Origin: Symsagittifera roscoffensis
Lineage: Eukaryota; Xenacoelomorpha; Acoela; Convolutidae
Direction: 5' to 3'
DNA length: 64,000 bases
Assembly (NCBI RefSeq): GCF_963678635.1
Contig: NC_087069.1
Coordinates: 44,220,688-44,284,687, forward strand
In this document: positions 47,635-57,107 of the stretch, piece after piece
Position numbering within the stretch: position 1 is the stretch's first letter
Layout: the number at the start of each line of letters is the position of its first letter
The notes under the pieces: generated by a model
Told to the model about the DNA's origin: nothing
The model's database searches: none
Seen by the model: the letters and a program-made list of their open reading frames with translations, nothing else
Program-made: the position numbers and the translations under genes

Positions 47635-48680
47635 GTGGCAGAAAAAGAACCTCAAGCTGCTTTAGTTGGATTAACAAGATCACTGCAATGCGAATGGAAT
47701 TTTGTCCTGAGAGTAGTCAAAGATACGTCGCAGTTGTTTGCTCCTCTCGAGAAGATGTTGGAGGAAAACTTTTTGCCAAGCTTACTAGGAACTTCTAGTG
47801 TCACACACTCAGATCGTGTTTTGTATTCACTTCCTGCCAAAAGAGGGGGACTAGGTGTGCGAAATCCAATAGAAGGTGCCAAACTAGCTTTTCCACTTCA
47901 CGGAAAGCAACCGACTGTCTCGTGAGTTTGATCCTTCTCCAAGATGATTTCGACCAAACTCTACACAAAACAAAGATGAGAGAAACAAGAAAAAAGCACG
48001 AGGAGAAACAAAATGCTGTGGACAAAGATAAACTCGATGAATTGCTTGCAGTTTTACCAGCAGATCAGAAACGAGCGATCCGGAGAATAATCGACAACAA
48101 CTGTTCCTTGTTGCGAACTTCGCTGCCCTTGTTGAAAGATAATTTTGATTTGTTAGCCAGAGAGTTCAGAGACGCTCTATGTGTCAGGTACAGAAAACCA
48201 CTCAAACGTTCTTTCTCGAAATGCGATGGATGTCAACAAGATTTTGACTTACAGCATGCACTTTCTTGCAAGAAGAGCGGACTGGTAACACTACGACACA
48301 ACGAAATAAGAGACGCAGTGGGCAATCTTGCTTCAATTTTGTGGAAGGACGTGAAAAGAGAACCTGTCGTAAAACAACCAGATGTAGAAAATGGAACCCC
48401 GGCACTAATTGCAGATCTTTCAGCACGTGGGGTTTGGGATAGACAGTTGGCTGCGTCGTTCGACATCCGTGTTACAGACACTGACGCTCCGTCTTACCAA
48501 AACCGCAATCCCATGAATGTACTGAAAACTGCAGAGATTGCGAAGAAAAATAAGTATGGACCAGCTTGTGAAGAAAAGCACATGTCTTTCACTCCACTTG
48601 TCCTTTCAATAGATGGTGTTTTGGCACCGGAGTTCATGTTTTTCCTCAAACGACTAGCAGATGGTCTGGCATCAAAATAG
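47635..48680 (+). pseudogene. Retrotransposon carboxyl-terminal region with CCHC finger and nuclease
   Basis: 47635-47925 (frame 1) carries LTRSLQCEWNFVLRV and the KRGGLGVRNPIEGAKLAF motif that follows the reverse transcriptase in this family. Frame 3 continues at 47922. It has a basic linker, then a CCHC finger at CDGCQQDFDLQHALSCKK and the start of the endonuclease, LVTLRHNEIRD. Motifs then follow in the order expected for a PD-(D/E)xK-like fold: KREPVV, ADLSARGVWD, FDIRVTD, and EIAKKNKYG, then FTPLVLSIDG. The classic PD of the first catalytic box reads IAD here. The frame ends TAG at 48678-48680, so this last part is the best-preserved section (252 residues). Confidence 0.8.
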
Positions 48681-49700
48681 GACCGCCCATATAGTCATTT
48701 CATGTGCTAGGTGAGATGTAGAATTTCATTCATTATACTAAAAGCAACCAACATTTGCATCAGAGGCACACAATCCAAATGGCGATCCCTCGGCATTGAG
48801 GACGGTTACACAATTGGAATGGCATTCTAAATATTCACACGCTGTTAACTGGGGCTTTCATCGCGCATAACTGACTCCTAAGATTTTAGAATTTCGACAC
48901 CATTTGCATATTATTTCGAACAATATGAGATGTTTGAAGATAAAAACACAGGATGACAACAGTGAACAAGCAACGAAAAACTTTTTCTTGCACCATTCGA
49001 AACCAATTTATTTTGATTTTAAGTTAAATTTATTGAGATCCGTCAAAAAAAATTAAAAAGTTTTAGTTTTTTCGTAGTTCTGATTGAACTATCAAATACT
49101 ATCTCATACAATTACTACGCAATTGCGAACCTCGAAAAATTCAGTTTTCGGTGTTTCAGAAAAAAAAAACTTTTAGAAAAATTAAAAAAGTTTTGAGCTC
49201 TGGGTTATTTTACAAAAAATGTATTCATATAATTTTCATATGTGAAAAGAAACTACCTGTAAAATTTTCGAAAAATTTCCGCTGTACTTATGGAATTTTA
49301 CAAAATTGTAGTACAAAACTTGCTTACATTAGAAAAATGGATTTCAAGCCTTTTTGGTCAACCCAGGAGGCCGGTCCCCCTTATTGCATTAAAAAACTAT
49401 TTCGCTTTGTACATTTTTTTCAGATGTTCAAATTGTACCATTCACCTTGATGTTCTTTTCTTTGATGGTTTTCCCAAGGCGATGACCAATTTCCCGGCAA
49501 ATTGAATCAAATCCAATTGAATCACAAATGTTTTAAACAGTTTCCCCAATTTTGTTGAAATTATTCCAATCCTTTGTATTTGGCCGAACAAATTGCCCAA
49601 TTACTTCTAAATTACCCATAATGTTCCAAAACATTTTTTAATTTAAAATTTTATGGAGAAACAATTCGATCCCCTATTTGATTATTCCCATCTAATAGTT
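48681..49700. other. Non-coding stretch after the retrotransposon
   Basis: About 250 bases of somewhat GC-richer DNA (48681-48900) may be the element's 3' untranslated region, but no tail is visible. At 49420 a T-rich TTTTTTTCAG precedes a short frame; nothing further supports it. Confidence 0.4.
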
Positions 49701-49711
49701 TTTTTTGCAAC

Positions 49712-49777
49712 ATGTATATTGAAATGTGTGCTATTGCTGCATTTTTTGCTCTTCTGATGATTCTGATCTCGTGCTGA
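49712..49777 (+). CDS. Short hydrophobic ORF, paralogue of 59090
   Basis: ATG 49712 opens 21 codons (MYIEMCAIAAFFALLMILIS, then C and TGA). The frame is a single hydrophobic segment. It aligns without gaps to the frame at 59090: 14 of the first 20 residues are identical. Of about 15 base differences, most fall at third codon positions, which hints at past selection on the peptide. A T-run precedes both ATGs, and both have a GTGAG(T/G) donor-like word about 95-110 bases downstream. It may be a leader-peptide first exon or a pseudogene of one. Confidence 0.3.
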   Translation: MYIEMCAIAAFFALLMILISC

Positions 49778-51040
49778 ACTAACGCATACTCCAGGATGGT
49801 CTAAGTGAGTATGAGTTTCTGATATATGATTGATTATTTTTATTTTAGGCAATCAATTTTCTAATTCTTGCTTGGCGAGGTTGAAAGGATAGTTTCTTGG
49901 AAGATTAACAAAATGAGATTCAAAAGTGAGGCAAACACAAATTGCCGTTTTGTTGATTAAACTTGTCCTAAATCCGGTTAATTAAGAAGAAGGTATTTTT
50001 AAATTAGGCGCCAGATATGTCTTTAAACATAGCGGGGTCAAAAATGGATGTCTTACAACAGTAAGTGGGTTGAAAACATCTCTGCATAAATTGCGTGCAC
50101 AAAAACTTAAAAACTTTTTGCTGTTTAACCGATAAAGATTACTTTTCATGATTTTTAATCCAAGAGTCTCAAAAACTAATTACAAAACATTCTTGTACAA
50201 GTACGATACTTGCGTCCCTTATTATTAGATGTGTTACTGAAGAAAAACTTTTAGTCTTTAAAATATTTGAGCACATGATTCGGAATAGTTTATTGTTTTT
50301 TTCACAAAACTTTCACAATTTTCACAAAACTTCAGGACCCATCTTTCATACTTGCGGGAACCAGCAATCACACTTATGTACCAAAAGTTCAATTTTAGGA
50401 TTAAAAATTTATTTTGCTGTTTAACAAAAACACTCAAAATAGAAGATTTAAATCACAATTCGAAAAATTTTAGCCCACTATAAAAACAAAATTCGAGAGT
50501 GGTGGTTAAAATTTTTTTTACTGTAGCCGGTAGTCATTATATCATGCAGTAAATTACAAAGTCGTCGGTTTGACTTTCGCTGGTAGACCCATTTTAGTTT
50601 TTTCAATTCATATAAACTTTTCAGCTCTGAAGCAGTCCTAATTTGGGTAGATACTGGGATCTTAATCATTGACGTTGACCGTTATTTTCAAATTTTGTCT
50701 TTGAATTTCAAAACAAACTCAACCCAGGTTTTTCAATTTTGTATGCTAGTTCGTGTTCAAATTTCTAAACTTCAATTTCCATAGTCGTAATCAATCCAGT
50801 ATGGAACAAAAAATTCATGGACCCAAAATGCCGAACAAATGTTACGCATAAGTAAAAACACTGATCATACCTGCATCAGAGAAAAAGTGAAAAATCAGCT
50901 ATAACGGATTTTTGTGGTATAAAATAATAAAATCCATTTTTTTTCTAATAATAAACCATTGTTTTTATAACAATTAAAATGAATCATAAACATTTTAGAA
51001 TCAATTAATTTTTTTTTTTCAATTTATTTTTGCTGAAAAC
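49778..51040. other. Non-coding stretch
   Basis: After the short ORF there is a donor-like GTGAGTATG at 49805 and an acceptor TTATTTTAG at 49848, then SWKINKMRFKSE in a short open frame near 49900. The remainder shows nothing recognisable. Confidence 0.35.
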
Positions 51041-51045
51041 ATGAG

Positions 51046-51051
51046 CAGTAG

Positions 51052-51117
<66 letters not shown>

Positions 51118-51131
51118 TAGTAGTAGTATAG

Positions 51132-51174
<43 letters not shown>

Positions 51175-51207
51175 TGTAGTAGTAGTAGTAGTAGTAGTAG
51201 TAGTATC

Positions 51208-51259
<52 letters not shown>
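51046..51259. repeat. GTA/TAC trinucleotide microsatellite, about 214 bp
   Basis: About 70 copies of AGT in plus orientation with five or six single-base interruptions (GTGGTAG, TATAGGA, AGTTGT, TATCAGT). Frames of pure serine, valine, threonine or leucine arise from it. Confidence 0.97.
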
Positions 51260-51260
<1 letters not shown>

Positions 51261-51412
51261 GATAGGCTTCTGGGTACACCCACGGGTATGACCCCTCACT
51301 GATCAGTTTAAATGAGTTTTCCAGCTGGATTGCATTGTCGGCAGAGGCAGAGGATGCGCCAAGTGCACGGGACTAGTTCCTTGTACTGCGTTTCCACGTA
51401 ATTCCATTATAC
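51260..51412 (-). mobile_element. Possible retroposon body with the microsatellite as its tail
   Basis: This 150-base island is clearly GC-richer than its surroundings. On the minus strand it runs directly into the (CTA)n tract, the arrangement expected of a SINE or truncated LINE with a simple-sequence 3' tail. On that strand about 31 codons are open (ELVPCTWRILCLCRQCNPAG is in the middle). No second copy was seen in the window, so the call is an inference from composition and position. Confidence 0.3.
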
Positions 51413-52400
51413 TCGTGTTAGCTTTTGTTTCAGATTTGTTGCGTCGCTAAAGTCAACTTTTTTTGAGAAAATGTTATACAGCACAGTGATGCAGAAAATT
51501 TTTGCAAGGAACTTACGGCCCACTGGATTACTTAAGTCAAGTTTTGTCAAATTGCAAAAAAATTCCATTTCCGCCCAAAACCCGAACGTTAGCAACATAA
51601 GCACCTCCCCTCCCACCATCGTTTTAACTATTGATCCTCCTAAACGTTTTAACAGACTTGTTTTTTGGCCGAGTTTTCAAAAATGCAATTATACCTACAC
51701 ACATACATACATAAATAGATACAAATGTACATACAGAAATACAAATATATCTCCCTCAAAACACGTTTAATTTAAGCAGCAATTGGAAAATGCTTTCTGT
51801 TCATTTTTAGAAGGTTTTCACCCAATTTCAAGACTGCTATTTGCTCCCATCCAATTTTTCCAACTAAAATCAGAAAGTCGTTCAACAAAATGGAGCAATA
51901 ATAATTGAGTAAACAAGTCAAAGCTGCACAAAAAAAAATTGAACAACAGCTAATCACGTCAGTTTCTAATGTGCAACCGACAAAGTGAGCGTTGAAATTA
52001 ACATCTCAATAACCTGGAAAAATTCAGTTAAACTGAACTTTCATTGCCTTTAAGTTTTAAAGTGAGAAATATTCAATTATGATGGCTTAGCAATGGACTA
52101 TGATGCTTATTGATTAATAGCAATGTGATCTATTATCAGTTAATTACAATCAAGTATTTTTTAATTTTAAAACAGTGATAACAAACTCAAATATAATCGA
52201 TTTTTATCTATAGAAAACAAGTACGGGTAATCTCAAATAAAACCTGTTCATAGACGGAAATTTGGACCTTGTGCACCAAAAACGCAAAATCTTGCTCCCG
52301 AGTACAATTTCCTTAAGTCCTCGTACATTTACCGTCCTTATGAGCATAATTTCTTTCTTTTGTATATTATCGGATTGAATCGTTGAATCAATGAATCATG
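51413..52400. other. Non-coding stretch
   Basis: Nothing recognised except a small ACATACATA-type simple repeat near 51695-51740. Confidence 0.5.
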
Positions 52401-52404
52401 TTTT

Positions 52405-52685
52405 CTAGATCCTGCCACTATTCTGTTTTTGTCTTCTATATGCTCCTTTGATCTTTCGCTGCTCCTTTTGTGGTTCTCCTTCTCCCAGTTGTTTTTTTTC
52501 TGTACAGAGTTTCAGCACATAGTCACAACCTGAGTTTCCAGGAATAATCGGATCAGTCGATAAGTTTGATATTGAAGAGCTCTGTTTTATTTTTGATTGA
52601 CGAGAATAGTTTTTATTGATGTTTGAATGGCTTTCACTTGAGTCCTGATTAACCATTTTGAAGAATGTGTCATCAAAATCTTGTG
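52405..52685 (-). CDS. Candidate 3' coding exon, polar and low complexity
   Basis: On the minus strand the frame is open for about 93 codons to TAG at 52407-52405. It reads AQDFDDTFFKMVNQDSSES, then an SNL/SRQSKIKQSSS region, TDPIIPGNSGCDYVLKLC and a charged end KKQLGEGEPQKEQRKIKG. The codons use G and C more than nearby non-coding DNA, and the amino acid mix is that of a disordered tail rather than of A/T noise. The left boundary is unclear: an ATTTTGGAAG|CACAAG acceptor is poor, and a strong donor TAT|GTAAGT lies only 37 bases earlier. Family unknown. Chance cannot be excluded. Confidence 0.3.
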
Positions 52686-52859
52686 CTTCCAAAATAAAAC
52701 AGTTTTTATCAAAAAAACTTACATAACACTTAGGAATTAAACCATTACAATGAAAAAAAATCAACTCTTAGATTTCTATCGCTTATTTCTCCTCTCGTTT
52801 TATCACTTCGCAAAAAAAGTTGCACAATACATCCTGCTTATTGTTAAAACGTAGTCCCT

Positions 52860-52990
52860 TCGCTTAAAAATTTGCTAGTGGTAAGGCGTTACTTTGAGAG
52901 CTTCTGATCGTGTCATCGATCCCTTGCCACGGCAATGATGGCAATGATAGTGTGTGAGGACGAGCTCTCACTTACTCACTTGACCTCTAC
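52860..52990 (+). mobile_element. tRNA-derived SINE head, plus-strand copy
   Basis: GCTAGTGGTAAGGCGTTACT (A-box-like) and GTGTCATCGATCCC (B-box-like) are spaced as in a tRNA, then GTGTGAGGACGAGCTCTCAC follows. This is the same order as the heads of the 37.8-43 kb units, which shows that the family is mobile. The TTTGAGAGCTTCTGATCG part resembles a decayed anticodon arm and variable region. Confidence 0.6.
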
Positions 52991-53655
52991 CATCAGGTCT
53001 AACACATCATGACCAATTACGGCTCTAATAATGCTACCACGTGAAAACTCGTGACGCAAAAAACGGCCTTAAAGCGCAGGAGTTATAGATCCCCTTTTTC
53101 AGACTTGAATCCCCCTTCATAGATCCCCTTCATAGATCGCCTGATTTCAATAACCATAATAACCACAAATTAAAAAAAAAACTGATTTCAAGTTTTTTTG
53201 CGTTCATGAAAAAGCTGAAATTTTATCTGACTCGTACCAGACATATCTTACATTTAACTGTCACGCATTACTTACAATACTCGAGCTGAGTTTTGTTTTC
53301 CAAAATTGAAGGATAATATCATGTTACAGCTTCAGATACAATCTCATATATGCAATTTTTAAAAGATATTTTGAAATTTGTGTAAGCCTACGACGATTTG
53401 TAATCCAGGGTCACTATTTTTGGAATTAAACATAAAACTATACCTTCAGAGGTAGAATTGGCGATCTAGCAAGGTATAAAATTTTGATTTTCATACCTAT
53501 TAAAATCATAAACGGAAAAAAAATAGATATAAACTTTTCATTTTATAAAAAAAACATGGATTTTAAAGGAAAAGGTATGAGGTTTGTTTGATTCCTGAGC
53601 AGTTTTTTTTGTGAAACGAACTGACACGAACTGTGTTATGCCTGTTTTTATGCAT
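52991..53655. other. Non-coding stretch
   Basis: Nothing recognised except a short duplication CCCCTTCATAGATC near 53110-53140. Confidence 0.5.
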
Positions 53656-53658
53656 CAC

Positions 53659-54112
53659 ACAACAAACAAACAAACAAACAAACCAAACAAACAAACAAAC
53701 AAACAAACAAACAAACGAACGAACAAACAAACAAACAAACAAACAAACAAACAAACAAACAAACAAACAAACAAATAAACACACAAAAAAACAAACAAAC
53801 AAACAAAAACAAACAAACAAACAAACAAACAAATAAACAAAAACAAACAAACAAACAAATAAACAAACAAACAAACAAACAAAAAAACAAGCAAACAAAC
53901 AAACAAACAAACAAATAAACAAACAAACAAACAAACAAACAAACAAACAAACAAACAAACAAACAAATAAACAAAAAAACAAACAAAAAAATAAACAAAC
54001 AAACAAACAAACAAAAAAACAAACAAACAAACAAATAAACAAACAAACAAATAATAAAACAAACAAAAAAACCAAAAAACAAAGAAACAAACAAATAATT
54101 AACTAAAAAAAC
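53659..54112. repeat. AAAC tetranucleotide microsatellite, about 450 bp
   Basis: More than 100 copies of CAAA/AAAC with scattered GAAC, TAAA and A-run variants that become commoner toward the right. The minus-strand LFVC-repeat frames of 135-175 codons and the plus-strand TNKQ frame derive from it and are not genes. Confidence 0.97.
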
Positions 54113-55290
54113 AGCTAATCAATCAATCAATTTTGCACAATTTTACGCACAAGCCCAAAAAAGAACACACAAGCTCGCAAAAAAATTAAGAAAAAAAAAC
54201 AATATGACCTTTAGTTTATAATCGTATTGTAAAACGCGCACACGGTGTTCAATTAGTAGCATGTAAACTAGTAACTCGAGCAATTGACCCTTTTACAGTC
54301 TCTCTGCAAAATTCTGAACAATTTAACAAAAATGAGCGCAGTGTATCGTTTTGGTTGATGTGGCCAAGAAATTTCACACAAACATATCTGCCGAAGGCAA
54401 AATGGTAAAAACATAACGTCGTTGTTTACTACATTTACTACTTCTCTGCAATGATGTGGCTACTGATAACGATAAAAAAGCTTGTGGTCTGAGTCAAGGC
54501 AAAAACAAAGGATCTGACGCGGTTCTTGAGTCGGTCAAAGCTTTCTGTTTTGTTTTTCAAACTATTTGTGATTACTGATGCCATCAATGCCGTTCTCAAA
54601 ATATCGAATTCTTGATAAAAAAAACAAGCAAGAGGAAAAAACAGAAATAGGAAAAACCTTTTTCGGTTTCAACAAAACCGCAAGCAGTTTTTTGGCAAAA
54701 ATTAGTTTTTGAAAAACCCTAATCTTACTTAAATTTCAAAGAACATCCGAAGATGTAGAGAAAAGTAAAAAAAAAATCAGATCCGTGATTTAAGACAGGC
54801 AAAAAAAAAGCAATATTTTGAAACTGACATTTAAACTGCCGACAATAAAAACGCGCGCAGTGGCTCGAGATTTCGTTGCTGAGTAAAAATTTCACAATGT
54901 TTTTCGCTGTGTCAAAAGTTTTTAGCATAGAGCAGAAAAAAACGATTAAAAAAGCAAGCTGATTGAATTCTTCGCATACAAGCTGTCCTGTAAGGACTTT
55001 TCTTGGGATGCAACTATAAGTCTTATGACGCGGTGATAATCGATTTGATCCGAGTGATTTTAAAATTAAAACGAGTTCATAATTTAAGATTTCCGACCAA
55101 AGCCACCGCTACTTGCTTTGATTAGTTTATTAATCAACACGGGCATCATTTAATACTTTAACGAAATAATTCAAGAGGTATTTCATACTGAGATGTTTAA
55201 TATCTCATAAATGCAGTAATCAAAATATAGGTAGCACTTTAGTTCTGGTTAGTGAAACTTTAAAGAACAGGAGTTTAAGTTATGCTGCCC
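54113..55290. other. Non-coding stretch
   Basis: No gene or repeat recognised. Frames at 54725-54928 are chance-length. Confidence 0.5.
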
Positions 55291-55299
55291 GTTTCTATA

Positions 55300-55700
55300 A
55301 ACTGTTCTGATTCAGATCTGAAATATATAATTTTTTCAGATATAACCTTCAGAACTGAATTAGGTTGAGTACGCTTACAATAACCAATGAATACTTTAAG
55401 AATGGTTTATTTCTGATCTGAAGTTTTTTTTTGCATATTTCAGGATTAAAAAGACTGCTCCAATTCTTAATTTCAGTTCCTAAATTTTGTTTTTCCTGGT
55501 GAATTCTGATCTGAAATTATCATGGATTTTGACAAAAATTTTTGTATTTAAATTTATCGCCTCGCATTTAATAAGGAGGAAAACAGCAAAAAAAAGTGAC
55601 ATTGTAGTCGTTTTTTCAAAATGCAAATAGTATATTTTAAGAAAGGATTTCTCAGATTTAAATTCAGATCTGAAATTCATTTTTTTATGGGTCATTTAAA
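55300..55700. repeat. Repeat rich in the palindrome TTCAGATCTGAA
   Basis: CAGATCTGAA or a one-base variant occurs near 55313, 55414, 55506 and 55664. The same words, with GAATTCAGATCTGAA-like spacing and a nearby AAAGGATT(T/C)CTCAGA block, occur in inverted orientation at 63770-63890. This makes it a dispersed element, probably foldback, rather than local chance. Confidence 0.55.
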
Positions 55701-56205
55701 TAAAGGATTTTAAACCTTGCTTATAAATTGTACTAGCTACGGGCGCGGAGAGCAGAATAAATAGTGTATCAAACACCTAGATTTGATCCAACATATTCCA
55801 ACAATGTTTCAGCACAAAAGCGTCATGGCTGCATTCACTTCAAGCTGGCTCTCCAAACTTTTTTTTTGCCCAACAACAATTTTGAACAAGATTTATCAAA
55901 ACCCAGAGTTTTTGTGTTATAATGTTTTTCTATGATTATTCTTTTTTCTTCCATTATTATAAAAAAAATTCGCAACATAGTTCCATGAAAATCGATTTTT
56001 TTCCACCAAAAATGCATTATGATTGATTTTTTTCTGAAAAAAAAATGATTTACTTTTTGCACTTTTCTGTATAACTATGACGAATCAAAGTTAAACTTTA
56101 AACTTATTACCAACCAACTTTAAAAGAAAAAAAATCATGTTTTTTTCCTAGAAATTTTGTTTTCTTTATGATGTTTTTTTTTGTTCTTACTTCTGCCCCC
56201 CTCTC
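55701..56205. other. Non-coding stretch
   Basis: A/T-rich with T-runs; nothing recognised. The last part is the pyrimidine tract leading to the acceptor at 56208. Confidence 0.45.
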
Positions 56206-56208
56206 TAG

Positions 56209-56399
56209 CTGAAAGTTTATCAGCTTTATCATCGAAGGTGAGTGAGAAAAAATAAGCCGAGGGAACCCAACTTGAGGAACATGGGCACAGATTTATACAA
56301 AGGGTAGCAGAATTGGCCAATTTTGATGGCGACTCTATCGGGCCGATGGCGACACACAACCTAGATTTGACCGACAACTTATCTGCTATCCAACACCAG
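56209..56399 (+). CDS. Candidate coding exon(s) with coiled-coil-like pattern
   Basis: A strong acceptor (long T/C tract ending CCCCCCTCTCTAG, AG at 56207-56208) precedes a frame reading ESLSALSSK, followed by AAG|GTGAGT. In the same frame, after a single TAA at 56251-56253, the sequence continues GTQLEEHGHRFIQRVAEL and then NFDGDSIGPMATHNLDLTD to a donor CACCAG|GTACTT. The heptad-like leucines and the GC-richer codons look protein-coding. The stop needs explanation: a spliced-out stretch would be only 24 bases, too short for an animal intron, so one part may be a decayed or duplicated exon. Family not recognised. Confidence 0.35.
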
Positions 56400-57100
56400 G
56401 TACTTAGGAGTACTTAGGGTTAGGCAGTTACAAAACTTAGCCCGGAAGAGGGGAAAATGGGGGTTAATCAAGGTACCTCGAAGTACTCGACTAGACTAAA
56501 ACGGAGCTTCATAAATTTGATGGAGAAACTGCAGTAAAATTAATTGAAAGTAAAATAATGTTTTGATTTAGTTGAAAGAGGAGTGTAGCGGAGACTGTGT
56601 AAAACATATTTATCTTAAGTCATTACGTAATTAAACTTAAGTGTCAAGGTCATTTTTGTAGGTAGCGTAACTTTGTTATCTGACCCCGAGGTTACTTCTA
56701 CAGATTCATTCAACCTTTATCTTTTTCAGCATTTGATTTTTGTATACTTTTTGTATACTTTTTGTCTTAGGAAGAAAAAGATAAAAATCAATTCACAGAT
56801 TGAAAACTTTTTGCAGGAAAAACATTGAAAAAAGCTGCTAAAAATTCACAGAAATGATTAATTCAGGGCAAATTTTCCAATTATAAAGTATCCATGTAAC
56901 TTTTTTTGGCATTATGTCTACTTTTTCACCTTTTTTACAGCTTTTTTTCTGACCGTTTACATTTCGTAAAGTTTTTTCAAACATTTTTCATTTGTTTTGG
57001 CATTGTTTAGCTTTAATTCAATTTATAAGGTTTGTGCAGGCGCAACCGGATCATTCCAGATTTTCCACATTTTTCCGCAAAGTTTTTGAAAAAACTCCAT
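56400..57100. other. Non-coding stretch
   Basis: Nothing recognised beyond a TTTTTGTATAC duplication near 56740-56765 and another TTAGCCCGGAA word (56436), also seen twice at 34.87 kb. Confidence 0.45.
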
Positions 57101-57107
57101 TAACCAT

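Larger units (their letters stand above)
46023..48680 (+). mobile_element. Decayed non-LTR retrotransposon with restriction-like endonuclease
   Basis: One plus-strand element in which the coding sequence wanders between frames 3, 1, 2, 3, 2, 1 and 3. Order: an acidic segment (46023-46300), a basic helical pre-RT region (46231-46599), reverse transcriptase (46664-47587), and a carboxyl-terminal part with CCHC finger and restriction-like endonuclease (47635-48680). Gene order and LINE-type motifs (SNAFNALN in place of the YxDD-element LTR pattern, TQGDPLA) place it among the early-branching endonuclease-bearing non-LTR clades (R2/NeSL/CRE-like). I cannot choose the clade by eye. No poly-A or target duplication was identified. 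G+C is higher than in the flanks, and there is at least one frameshift per domain. Confidence 0.85.

Noticed and set aside
51019-51299. Poly-serine, poly-valine, poly-threonine and poly-leucine frames
   Set aside because: Products of the GTA/TAC trinucleotide tract.
53563-54094. Long LFVC-repeat minus frames of 135-175 codons
   Set aside because: They are translations of the AAAC microsatellite in three frames; no stop codon can be formed by the repeat.
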